Positions 1 through 6,097 of a DNA stretch of 7,343 bases are shown in pieces (positions within the stretch are counted from its first letter, which is position 1; each line of letters starts with the position of its first letter). A program made the position numbers and the translations under genes. The notes beneath the pieces are model-generated. The model had not been told where the DNA came from, did no database searches, and worked only from the letters and a program-made list of their open reading frames with translations. Source of the DNA: an uncultured Clostridium sp. (lineage in GTDB: Bacteria; Bacillota; Clostridia; TANB77; CAG-508); assembly GCA_900556345.1 (NCBI GenBank), contig USOM01000040.1, forward strand, positions 1 to 7,343, written 5' to 3'.

Positions 1-5
1 ATATA

Positions 6-3000
6 TTATAATACATATTTTTTAATTAATATTATTCCACCTATAAATACTATAAATATTACAGCTCCATAAGTTATATATAATGTCATATGTCCTAATA
101 TACCTGTTTTTATTGATAGTAATACTGACGCATCATCTATATCATCTTCTCCTGGCTTTTTGTTGTCTGGAGTTGAATCTCTGTCTGGTATTCCTTCGTC
201 ATTATAATCTTCTGATATCTCTGCAGTATTTGTTTTTAATCCAAGATTTGTGCTTCCATTTATCCATCTTAATATTACTGTCACTTCTGCACTTTCTCCT
301 GGTTGTAATAATGTATTTTCTAATAATTTTGTAGATATTACATTATTTCCTTCATCTGTCCATCCATTGTTGTCTTCTGCATAGAATTTCAATCCTTCTG
401 GTACATAGTCAGTTATTTCTTTTGCATATCCTGCTATATCACCTTCGTTTGTTATTTTTATTGTGTAACCAAATTTTACTACTGTTGAATCTAGTTTTTT
501 CTTGTTAACCTCTACCTTTGGTATTTTATCTGTATTGTCATCACCAGTATTTCCTGTTTGTGAAGTTGTTGTTTTTCCATCTTCTGTTACATATACTGTT
601 GATACATATTTTAATAAACTTAAGTCAAATGTTTTTATGTTTATTACTTCATAGTCATCATCATCTTCATTTTTCTTATCAACATTGTCTGGTGTTGAAT
701 CTATATCTTTTGGTATATCTTCACCATCTGGATCTTGATATTTTGTTATTTCTGCAACATTTACTATATTTGTATTTGTTGGAGCATTGTCATTTACTCT
801 ACATAGCACTTGTACATCTCTGTAGTCTAATCCTAAGCCTTCTCCGTCATCTTTTTTCTTGTCAAATGCTTTTAGTAAGTTTTTAGCTTCTTTATCTTTT
901 TCATCATATCCTAAATAACTTGTTTTTATTGTCTTTCCATCTGATCCTACTTTCCATCCAAATGCTGTATTAAAATCACAGTCAACATAGTCTAAATAAT
1001 CTGGTAAGTGGTCTGTTATTTCTCCTGCATATACATCTGTTTCACCTTCGTTGTATACTCTAATATTATATAGTACATAAGATTTTGCAGGTACTGTTAA
1101 TGGGTCTTTAACCATTATGTATGTTGCATCATGACAATCTTTGTTATCTCTTAATTCTTTAGTTTCAACTTTTGTTGCTCTTGTATATGGATTTTCTTTG
1201 CTTCCTATTTTTCCATTTGTTGTTAAATATTCTCCATCTTCTATTTTTGTATCATTACTTACTGCTGTAATGAATTTTGTTAATGCTAAGTCTACATTTC
1301 CAAGTATTATATTGTCATAATCTTCATCATCTTGGTAATTTTTATCTCCATCTTTTCCTGGCCATTTGTTTGTTTGAGAATCTCTATCTTTTAAATCTGT
1401 AGCATCTTGTTTGTTTCCATTTGAATCTTCTGCTTCTGTTATTGCTGCTTCGTTTCTTATTGTTACCCCTGCTCCATCTTGTGCAGAAACTCTTAAGATT
1501 ACTGTTACACTTGTTTTGTCTAATACATCACCATTTTTGTTTGTATCTTTACTGCTATCATAAGCTTTTAATAGTTTATTTGTTCCATTTAAGTAACTCT
1601 TTACATCACAAGTTATACTTGTTGTTGTTTCTCCATTATATGTGTCTGTAGCTAATTTTCCATCTTTTTGATCTATTGACCAAGAAGCATTGTCTTTTGA
1701 TACAGAATTGTAGATTGCTGTATCAACAACTAGCTCTTCTGTTTTTCCTTGTGAATCACAAGCTATTAAAGTTTTTCCATCTGTTGGTTGTTTTGGATAT
1801 ACAAATTGTAATCCTGTTGGTATATTATCTGTTATTTTGTCTACATATCCATCTATGTCACCTTCATTATATACTGTGAATGTATATGTTACATAATCTC
1901 CACTTTTTACTCTAATTGGTGTTTTATCTTGTGTATATGTAGCTGTTGTAGCAGTTTTATTTGCTAATTTTGTTGTATCTATTGTTGGTTCTTTTCTTCC
2001 AGCTTTATTTGTTCCATTTGAATATATATTTGATATATATTTTTGTAATGCTAAGTCAAATGTTGCTGGTTTTACAACTACTACCTCGAAGTCGTCATCA
2101 TCTTCTTTTCCTGGGAAGTAATCATCATTGTTTGTTCCATCATTATATACGTCTTTACTATTATCGCCATTTTTGTTATCTCCACCGTGATATCCGTTGT
2201 ATTTATCTCCTGTTGTATTTTGCTCAGCAGATGGATTTTTTGTTGTATCTGAATCTCTGTCTTTTGTTACTTCTGTATTTGCTTCAGAATTATATTCTTT
2301 TGTTATGTAAGCTATATTTGTTAAATATGTATTTTTTGATGTTGCTGGTTCTTGTGCTACTTCACATTCAATTTCTATTGTTTCTGATGAAAGTGTATTT
2401 CCTCCATCATAAGCTGTTAATACATTTTTGCTTACATTTGTAAATGTTATTGTGTTTGAATCTTCATTATATACATATGAATATTTAACATTTCCTGATG
2501 TATATGTTCCTGTTGTTGCCTCACCATGTAATTTTAAACCTTTTGGTAGTTTATCTGTTATTTCTTTTGCATATCCATTTATATCTCCTTCATTGTAAAT
2601 TGTTATTTGATATGTAACGATGTCTCCTTTTTCTACTACTACTGGATCTTTTCTGTGATTATATGTAGCTGTTCCTGTTGTATCAATACTGTTTGTGTTG
2701 TAATTTATTTTTCTTGTTGCTAATTTACCTTCTTCATTTGATATTAACTTTGTTTCTTGTGTTCCAGCTTTTTTTAATGCTGTTATTGCTTTTCTTAATG
2801 CTAAGTCAAATTCTTTTGTAACTGGTGCATTTACTGTTAGATTAATTGGTTCTGTTCCAGGTATAACCTCTACAACTGGTTGTTCTGTTTTTGTTGTTGA
2901 TATCCATAATGTTTTTTTGTTTGCTTTATATGTTCCTTCAAAATCTATTTTTATATTATTTCCTGTTACTGCTGATTTTGGAACTGATATGTAAAATTCT

Positions 3001-4226
3001 TTTCCTATGTAGTTTGCAACTGTTTGGTCTGAATTTCTTGTTCCTTCTGCATTTGATATATAGGCTCCTGTTTCTGTACTTCCATTTACTGTTATTGTAT
3101 TTAATAAATTATATACTGCTGTTCTTGTTGAATCTATTTTTATTGCTCCTACTACATAGTAATTTTTGCTATCTACTTTTTTCTCTGCTATATTTGCTGT
3201 AGCTGGTGTAATTGTTAATGGGCTTCCTGTTGTTTCTGTATCTGCATTTTTAGCATAGTTGTTTGCTGCATCTATTAAATATTCGCATAATATTCCTGCT
3301 TGTTCTTGTTTCCATTTTCCAACTGTTGCAACATAATTGTTTACATCTGTTTCGACATTAAATATTTCGTTTTCAAGTGATAACCATTGTTGTGAGTTTG
3401 TATTGGTTTTTCCATTTGAACATACTAATGCTAAAAATTGGTCTTTAACATTATATGTTTGACTATTAGCTGTATTGTTTTCTAGGTAGTTTGTGAAATA
3501 CCATATAGCTGCTTGTTGAGCTACTTCTACAATCTCATCTGGTAATTCTACTTCGTGATAGTTTTTACTTTTATCATAATAGAAATATCCTTTTTTTCCT
3601 TGCTCTGATACTTTAGCTGAATAATCATAACCTGTTTGTGCAATATATCTATATCCTTTTGTTATTGTTCCATCTGTTTCTTCGTTGTCTACATCTCCAT
3701 ATACAATTCCTGCCTTTGCAAGTAATGCTCTTTTTGATGCTAAATTTGCAGCAGAGGCTGCATCTGTTGTATCTGGAATATAGATATTATCTAATATCCA
3801 TAATATTTGTTTTAAATATTTACTTGTAACAACATTTTTGTATGTTTCAGATAATGAACTATCATTTTTTAATGCATCTATATCACTTTGAGAATTTAGG
3901 TTATATGCTCTGTTATATGTTGCACTTGTTCCTACTGTTCCACTTAACCAACTTTCTCCTGCTGTTGCATTTAAACAATAATAATTTGTTTTTGTTCCAT
4001 TCATTATTTGGTATACTGGGTGATGTGATTCTCCTTCATTTCCGACTGTATTTAATGCATAGCCATCTTTGTATTCACCATTTGCATATCTGAAATATGA
4101 TAATGACAATGTTAATGCATTATTTCCTTGATAATCTTGGACTGCGAAACTTGAAGTTGTTCCTATTCCCAATATCATTACTATCATCGTAATCAATAAT
4201 TTTTTGATATTCCTTTTCATTTTCAT
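6..4226 (-). CDS. Large secreted Cys-Gln thioester adhesin with four DUF11-like repeats
   Basis: The 1406-residue product is a predicted cell-surface adhesin. A signal peptide covers residues 1-28 (MKMKRNIKK, hydrophobic core, SFA then V29). The first domain, roughly 29-330, has the two hallmarks of thioester (TQXA) domains: Cys84 in YYCLN and Gln238 in AQQAAIWYFT. A linker or further beta domain spans about 331-470. Four beta-sandwich repeats start at 473, 723, 978 and 1200 with [FV]DL[AS]L..K; each carries a YNEGD-like and a TD.[LV]P core and ends in N.A.I[TS]. Acidic D.DS linkers separate them. The C-terminus (about 1378-1401) is one membrane helix plus KKYVL, without LPXTG. In studied Gram-positive proteins such thioesters bind host or surface amines covalently; that role here is inferred. 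M1 is chosen because an AAGGAAGG site lies 6 nt upstream. The TAA stop lies 5 nt from the window edge, so any terminator is outside. The exact ligand is unknown. Confidence 0.9.
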   Translation of the reverse strand: MKMKRNIKKLLITMIVMILGIGTTSSFAVQDYQGNNALTLSLSYFRYANGEYKDGYALNTVGNEGESHHPVYQIMNGTKTNYYCLNATAGESWLSGTVGTSATYNRAYNLNSQSDIDALKNDSSLSETYKNVVTSKYLKQILWILDNIYIPDTTDAASAANLASKRALLAKAGIVYGDVDNEETDGTITKGYRYIAQTGYDYSAKVSEQGKKGYFYYDKSKNYHEVELPDEIVEVAQQAAIWYFTNYLENNTANSQTYNVKDQFLALVCSNGKTNTNSQQWLSLENEIFNVETDVNNYVATVGKWKQEQAGILCEYLIDAANNYAKNADTETTGSPLTITPATANIAEKKVDSKNYYVVGAIKIDSTRTAVYNLLNTITVNGSTETGAYISNAEGTRNSDQTVANYIGKEFYISVPKSAVTGNNIKIDFEGTYKANKKTLWISTTKTEQPVVEVIPGTEPINLTVNAPVTKEFDLALRKAITALKKAGTQETKLISNEEGKLATRKINYNTNSIDTTGTATYNHRKDPVVVEKGDIVTYQITIYNEGDINGYAKEITDKLPKGLKLHGEATTGTYTSGNVKYSYVYNEDSNTITFTNVSKNVLTAYDGGNTLSSETIEIECEVAQEPATSKNTYLTNIAYITKEYNSEANTEVTKDRDSDTTKNPSAEQNTTGDKYNGYHGGDNKNGDNSKDVYNDGTNNDDYFPGKEDDDDFEVVVVKPATFDLALQKYISNIYSNGTNKAGRKEPTIDTTKLANKTATTATYTQDKTPIRVKSGDYVTYTFTVYNEGDIDGYVDKITDNIPTGLQFVYPKQPTDGKTLIACDSQGKTEELVVDTAIYNSVSKDNASWSIDQKDGKLATDTYNGETTTSITCDVKSYLNGTNKLLKAYDSSKDTNKNGDVLDKTSVTVILRVSAQDGAGVTIRNEAAITEAEDSNGNKQDATDLKDRDSQTNKWPGKDGDKNYQDDEDYDNIILGNVDLALTKFITAVSNDTKIEDGEYLTTNGKIGSKENPYTRATKVETKELRDNKDCHDATYIMVKDPLTVPAKSYVLYNIRVYNEGETDVYAGEITDHLPDYLDYVDCDFNTAFGWKVGSDGKTIKTSYLGYDEKDKEAKNLLKAFDKKKDDGEGLGLDYRDVQVLCRVNDNAPTNTNIVNVAEITKYQDPDGEDIPKDIDSTPDNVDKKNEDDDDYEVINIKTFDLSLLKYVSTVYVTEDGKTTTSQTGNTGDDNTDKIPKVEVNKKKLDSTVVKFGYTIKITNEGDIAGYAKEITDYVPEGLKFYAEDNNGWTDEGNNVISTKLLENTLLQPGESAEVTVILRWINGSTNLGLKTNTAEISEDYNDEGIPDRDSTPDNKKPGEDDIDDASVLLSIKTGILGHMTLYITYGAVIFIVFIGGIILIKKYVL
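9..113 (-). other. C-terminal membrane anchor of surface protein, no canonical LPXTG
   Basis: Residues 1372-1406. After VLLSIKTG comes a hydrophobic helix (about L1382 to I1401, with GAVIFIVFIGG) and a short positive tail (KKYVL). The order of short motif, hydrophobic span and basic tail is that of sortase substrates, but the motif reads S-I-K-T-G rather than L-P-x-T-G. It may be a lineage-specific sorting signal or a plain single-pass membrane anchor; the sequence does not decide. Confidence 0.65.
138..629 (-). repeat. DUF11/fimbrial-D2-like repeat 4 of surface protein
   Basis: Residues 1200-1363, the shortest repeat at about 164 residues against 222-255 in the others. It opens with FDLSLLKYV, has the core GYTIKITNEGDIAGYAKE leading to ITDYVPEGL, and closes with TNTAEIS and the linker DRDSTPDNKKPGEDDIDDA. 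Candidate isopeptide residues are Lys1206, Asp1273 and Asn1333. The terminal linker matches the D.DSTP.N....EDD pattern that often follows DUF11 domains. Confidence 0.78.
630..1295 (-). repeat. DUF11/fimbrial-D2-like repeat 3 of surface protein
   Basis: Residues 978-1199. It opens with VDLALTKFI and has the diverged core VLYNIRVYNEGETDVYAGE leading to ITDHLPDYL. It closes with VNVAEIT, then the linker motif DIDSTPDN and a run of acidic residues (EDDDDYE). Candidate isopeptide residues are Lys984, Asp1072 and Asn1156. The NEGDI.GY signature of the other repeats is altered to NEGETDVY. Confidence 0.78.
1296..2060 (-). repeat. DUF11/fimbrial-D2-like repeat 2 of surface protein
   Basis: Residues 723-977. 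It opens with FDLALQKYI, has the core VTYTFTVYNEGDIDGYVDK leading to ITDNIPTGL, and closes with RNEAAIT. An acidic linker containing DRDSQTNKWPG and QDDEDYDN follows. Candidate isopeptide residues are Lys729, Asp800 and Asn925. This repeat has a longer middle region than repeat 4, including two cysteines (C823, C873). Confidence 0.8.
2061..2810 (-). repeat. DUF11/fimbrial-D2-like repeat 1 of surface protein
   Basis: Residues 473-722. It opens with FDLALRKAI, has the core VTYQITIYNEGDINGYAKE leading to ITDKLPKGL, and closes with TNIAYIT and an acidic DRDSDTTK linker that ends in EDDDDFE. Candidate isopeptide residues are Lys479, Asp558 and Asn637. The first strand is nearly identical at DNA level to that of repeat 2 (aatgctaagtcaaat at both sites). 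Confidence 0.8.
3237..4142 (-). other. Thioester (TQXA) domain of the surface protein
   Basis: Residues about 29-330 of the large protein. The Cys84 codon is at 3975-3977 within YYCLN, and the Gln238 codon is at 3513-3515 within the TQXA-type stretch Q237-Q-A-A-I-W242. In known thioester domains the Cys side chain and Gln side chain form an internal thioester that reacts with amines. The spacing of about 154 residues and the helical segment between them (KYLKQILWILDNIY) fit the family. The bond itself cannot be seen in DNA. Other cysteines (C269, C314) are present but do not sit in family motifs. Confidence 0.8.
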
Positions 4227-4232
4227 AAAATA

Positions 4233-4240
4233 CCTTCCTT
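4233..4240 (-). promoter_or_regulatory. Ribosome binding site of the surface protein
   Basis: On the minus strand this reads AAGGAAGG, ending 6 nt before the ATG at 4226-4224. A second ATG lies two codons further in (residue 3, 4220-4218). The spacing of 6 nt (9 nt if AAGGA pairs) favours the first ATG over the second, which would be 12 nt away. Confidence 0.75.
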
Positions 4241-4262
4241 ATTACATAATTTTGCTATATTC

Positions 4263-4291
4263 ATTTTACTATTTTTGTATTTATTTTTCAA
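4263..4291 (-). promoter_or_regulatory. Sigma-A-type promoter of the surface protein
   Basis: On the minus strand the -35 box TTGAAA (4291-4286, 5 of 6 consensus bases) is separated by exactly 17 nt from the -10 box TAAAAT (4268-4263, 5 of 6). Transcription would start near 4256 and leave a leader of about 30 nt carrying the AAGGAAGG site. Sequence match only; in such AT-rich DNA a chance match is possible, but both boxes and the spacing are good. Confidence 0.65.
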
Positions 4292-4365
4292 TATATTAAT
4301 ACAAATTTATTTTATGTTGTTTAATATAGCTTACGGACTGTCGTTTTTGAGGTTTTTTACAGTTC

Positions 4366-4415
4366 CTTTACAATTATATTACATTTTGTTCACAAAATCA
4401 ATGCTTTATGTAAAG
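4366..4415. promoter_or_regulatory. Concentric two-part inverted repeat, possible operator
   Basis: The inner arms ATTTTGT (4383-4389) and ACAAAAT (4392-4398) are perfect with a 2-nt centre. The outer arms CTTTACA (4366-4372) and TGTAAAG (4409-4415) are also perfect. Both pairs share the same centre, between 4390 and 4391, separated by 10-nt segments that do not pair. Dyads of this kind suit a dimeric or tetrameric repressor between divergent promoters. No known regulator site (Rex, CcpA, LexA) was recognised, so the binding protein is unknown and the function is inferred. Confidence 0.4.
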
Positions 4416-4513
4416 AATTTCGACTTTTTCCTCATTTTTAATATTTTTGGTTTGAGGTTATATTTTTCATTTATTTTATATATATTTATATAGATTTTAT
4501 TGGAGGCTTTTTA

Positions 4514-5764
4514 ATGAATTTAAGATATAAATTTTTTTGTGCATTTTTTTCTATTATTTTTTGTACGATTCCTACCATCTCATTTGCAGATGATTTTTTT
4601 GAATACAACATTTCAGATTCAAGCATATTAGAAGTTTTTTCTCAGGATGCTGATAAAAATATTCCCTCTATTAATGCAAGACACGCTATAGTACTTGATA
4701 GAAATTCTGGTACTGTTTTATATGGTAAGAACGAAAATGAACAATGCAAAATGGCATCAACTACCAAAATTTTAACAGCTATTGTTGTTATTGAAAATTC
4801 TCCTGATTTATCTGCAATTGTTACTGTTTCATCAAAAGCTGCTCATACTGGTGGCTCAAGACTTGGCTTGTCTACAGATGATAAAATATCTGTTTATGAT
4901 TTACTTTATGGATTACTTATGGTTTCTGGGAATGATGCCGCAGTTGCTCTTGCTGAATTTACAAGTAATGATATTAATGGTTTTTCTATTCTTATGAACC
5001 AAAAGGCTAATGAACTTGGGCTTACTTCTAGTCATTTTATTACTCCTCATGGTCTAGACCAAGAGGAACATTATACAACTGCTTTTGAACTTGCAAAAAT
5101 TGCAGATTATGCTCTTAATAATCAAACTTTTGCTGAAATTGTTAGAACTTCTAATTACACTATAACTATTAACAATAATTCTAAAAATTTGCATAATACT
5201 AATGAACTTCTTGGAACTTTAGAGGGAGTTTATGGTGTTAAAACTGGATTTACAAATGGTGCTAATAGATGTTTAGTTACCTCTTGCAAAAAAGGAAATT
5301 TAGATATTATTTGTGTTGTTTTAGGTTGTGATACTAAAAAAGATAGAACTCAAGATAGTGTTAAGCTTATTAAGTATATTTTTAGTAATTTTTCAGTAGT
5401 TGATTTAGGTAGTATTATTAATAATTATTTTAATACTTGGCTTAAAAATGATGCCTCAAAAATTAATTTAGAAAAAAATACCTCTTCTGATTTAATTTTA
5501 GGTTTAGATACTTCTCAAATAAAATTTAATAATGTTGCTATAAATAATGATTGTTTAGAAAATATTGATATATCAATTAATTTTGCAGATAATTTTACAG
5601 CTCCTTTGCCTGAGAATTATGTAATAGGAAATTTGATTGTAAATATTAATGAGTCAAATTGCTTTTCTGTTGATATTTTAAATAAAAACTTGGTTGAAAG
5701 AAAAAGCGTTTTTTATTATATTAATGGATTTTTCCAATTATATTTTTCGTATTTCGATTTATGA
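4514..5764 (+). CDS. Serine-type D-Ala-D-Ala carboxypeptidase (PBP5/DacF family)
   Basis: The 416-residue product is a low-molecular-mass penicillin-binding protein that removes the terminal D-alanine from peptidoglycan pentapeptides outside the membrane. A signal peptide spans residues 1-25 (cleavage after SFA, before DD). All three catalytic motifs of the peptidase S11 family are intact: S82-T-T-K85 with the nucleophile Ser82, S138-G-N140, and K243-T-G245. The segment TPHGLD (177-182) and the C-terminal beta domain (about 295-400) also fit. Length is usual for the family. The C-terminus (FFQLYFSYFDL) is aromatic and amphipathic, the type of helix by which PBP5 proteins sit on the membrane. 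The ATG has a GGAGG 7 nt upstream. The gene is divergent from the adhesin and is followed by the tRNA pair without a clear terminator of its own. DacF, DacA and DacB cannot be told apart here. Cys17 is not in a lipobox. Confidence 0.95.
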   Translation: MNLRYKFFCAFFSIIFCTIPTISFADDFFEYNISDSSILEVFSQDADKNIPSINARHAIVLDRNSGTVLYGKNENEQCKMASTTKILTAIVVIENSPDLSAIVTVSSKAAHTGGSRLGLSTDDKISVYDLLYGLLMVSGNDAAVALAEFTSNDINGFSILMNQKANELGLTSSHFITPHGLDQEEHYTTAFELAKIADYALNNQTFAEIVRTSNYTITINNNSKNLHNTNELLGTLEGVYGVKTGFTNGANRCLVTSCKKGNLDIICVVLGCDTKKDRTQDSVKLIKYIFSNFSVVDLGSIINNYFNTWLKNDASKINLEKNTSSDLILGLDTSQIKFNNVAINNDCLENIDISINFADNFTAPLPENYVIGNLIVNINESNCFSVDILNKNLVERKSVFYYINGFFQLYFSYFDL

Positions 5765-5783
5765 TTTTTTTGCTCTATTGCTA

Positions 5784-5812
5784 TTGACTTTTATACGTTT
5801 TTTTGTTATTAT
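5784..5812 (+). promoter_or_regulatory. Sigma-A-type promoter of the tRNA-Gly/tRNA-Cys unit
   Basis: The -35 box TTGACT (5784-5789, 5 of 6) is followed after exactly 17 nt by the -10 box TATTAT (5807-5812, 5 of 6). The start would be near 5819, about 24 nt before the mature tRNA-Gly. The promoter lies 20 nt after the stop of the carboxypeptidase gene, so the tRNAs need not depend on read-through. Confidence 0.7.
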
Positions 5813-5815
5813 ATT

Positions 5816-5841
5816 AAAGTATTTTTTAGCTAAAATACTTT
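5816..5841 (+). repeat. Perfect 10-bp inverted repeat just before tRNA-Gly
   Basis: AAAGTATTTT (5816-5825) and AAAATACTTT (5832-5841) are exact inverse complements around the 6-nt loop TTAGCT, ending 1 nt before the tRNA. There is no U-run after it on either strand, so it is not a normal intrinsic terminator. The predicted transcript start falls inside the left arm. It could be a weak pause or terminator for the carboxypeptidase message, an RNase processing element, or an operator. The stem has only one G-C pair and would be weak as RNA. Confidence 0.5.
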
Positions 5842-5842
5842 T

Positions 5843-5916
5843 GCAGGTATAGTTTAGTGGTAAAATGAGACCTTGCCAAGGTTTAGTCACGAGTCCGATT
5901 CTCGTTACCTGCTCCA
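5843..5916 (+). tRNA. tRNA-Gly(GCC), with unusual C55 in the T-loop
   Basis: Full cloverleaf: the 7-bp acceptor GCAGGTA/TACCTGC (5843-5849, 5906-5912), U73 as expected for bacterial glycine tRNA, and an encoded CCA (5914-5916). The D-arm is GTTT/AAAT with G18-G19 present (5859-5860). The anticodon stem AGACC/GGTTT encloses loop TTGCCAA with anticodon GCC (5875-5877). The T-stem is ACGAG/CTCGT. The T-loop reads TCCGATT instead of TTCGATT, so the nearly universal U55 (pseudouridine) is C (5895). Everything else fits a working decoder of GGC and GGT codons. Whether the change is real, and whether it weakens function, cannot be told here. Confidence 0.95.
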
Positions 5917-5961
5917 TTTTTATGTACTATTTTTGAGTTATGTGCATATAATTTAATATGT

Positions 5962-6035
5962 GGCGACTTAGCCAAGCGGTAAGGCACGAGTCTGCAAAAC
6001 TCTGATGATCGGTTCGACTCCGATAGTCGCCTCCA
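5962..6035 (+). tRNA. tRNA-Cys(GCA)
   Basis: Full cloverleaf: acceptor GGCGACT/AGTCGCC (5962-5968, 6025-6031), U73 (6032), the discriminator that cysteinyl-tRNA synthetase requires, and an encoded CCA (6033-6035). The D-stem is GCC/GGC. The anticodon loop CTGCAAA has anticodon GCA (5994-5996). The T-arm ATCGG/CCGAT has a normal TTCGACT loop. The anticodon stem CGAGT/ACTCT has a C-U mismatch at its outermost pair (27-43). A 45-nt spacer without a hairpin separates it from tRNA-Gly, so the two are probably one transcript that ends at the terminator after 6035. Confidence 0.96.
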
Positions 6036-6041
6036 AAATGT

Positions 6042-6079
6042 AAAAGAGAAAACATTGATAACACAATGTTTTCTTTTTT
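6042..6079. terminator. Bidirectional intrinsic terminator
   Basis: A perfect 11-bp stem, AGAAAACATTG (6047-6057) and CAATGTTTTCT (6064-6074), encloses the loop ATAACA. On the plus strand it is followed by a T-run (6074-6079). Five more pairs (one G-U) can extend the stem through the flanking A-run (6042-6046). On the minus strand the stem is followed by TCTCTTTTA. It sits 12 nt after tRNA-Cys and 24 nt after the stop of the convergent phospholipase-like gene, and so can end both transcripts. Confidence 0.88.
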
Positions 6080-6097
6080 ACTATAATTATTTGTCAA

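Larger units (their letters stand above)
4227..4513. other. Divergent intergenic region between adhesin and carboxypeptidase
   Basis: These 287 bp are very AT-rich and separate two divergently transcribed genes for exported proteins. The region holds the minus-strand promoter (4263-4291) and a concentric inverted repeat (4366-4415). For the plus-strand gene no pair of boxes is convincing: TTGAGG at 4452-4457 lies 17-19 nt before TTTATA/TATATA (4475-4482), and several other TATATT-like hexamers occur nearer the gene. No small gene with a ribosome binding site was seen; an open frame at 4275-4493 has no Shine-Dalgarno sequence and a composition expected of AT-rich noncoding DNA. Confidence 0.6.

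Noticed and set aside
83..4093. Plus-strand open frames of 60-160 codons, for example 83-334, 518-886, 1961-2443 and 2891-3202, very rich in Leu, Phe and His.
   Set aside because: They lie opposite the large adhesin gene. The reverse of Asp-, Lys-, Asn- and Thr-rich coding sequence gives such composition, none shows a ribosome binding site, and the minus-strand protein has clear domains.
4275..4493. Open frame of 72 codons in the divergent intergenic region.
   Set aside because: It overlaps the minus-strand promoter and the palindrome, has no Shine-Dalgarno sequence, and reads as Phe, Leu, Ile and Tyr as expected from random T-rich DNA.
4562..4564. Cys17 of the carboxypeptidase as a possible lipoprotein cysteine.
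   Set aside because: The residue before it is Phe, which does not fit a lipobox, and a normal SFA cleavage site follows at residue 25.
4782..4997. Second plus-strand frame inside the carboxypeptidase gene.
   Set aside because: Shadow of a gene with all three catalytic motifs intact; no start signal.
5816..5842. The inverted repeat before tRNA-Gly as an intrinsic terminator of the carboxypeptidase gene.
   Set aside because: The stem is almost all A-T and no T-run follows it on the plus strand, so termination there is not supported.
5947..5952. Perfect TATAAT between the two tRNAs as a separate promoter for tRNA-Cys.
   Set aside because: There is no -35 box at 16-18 nt (GTACTA region), and the start would lie only about 3 nt before the tRNA. 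The hexamer is likely chance in AT-rich DNA.
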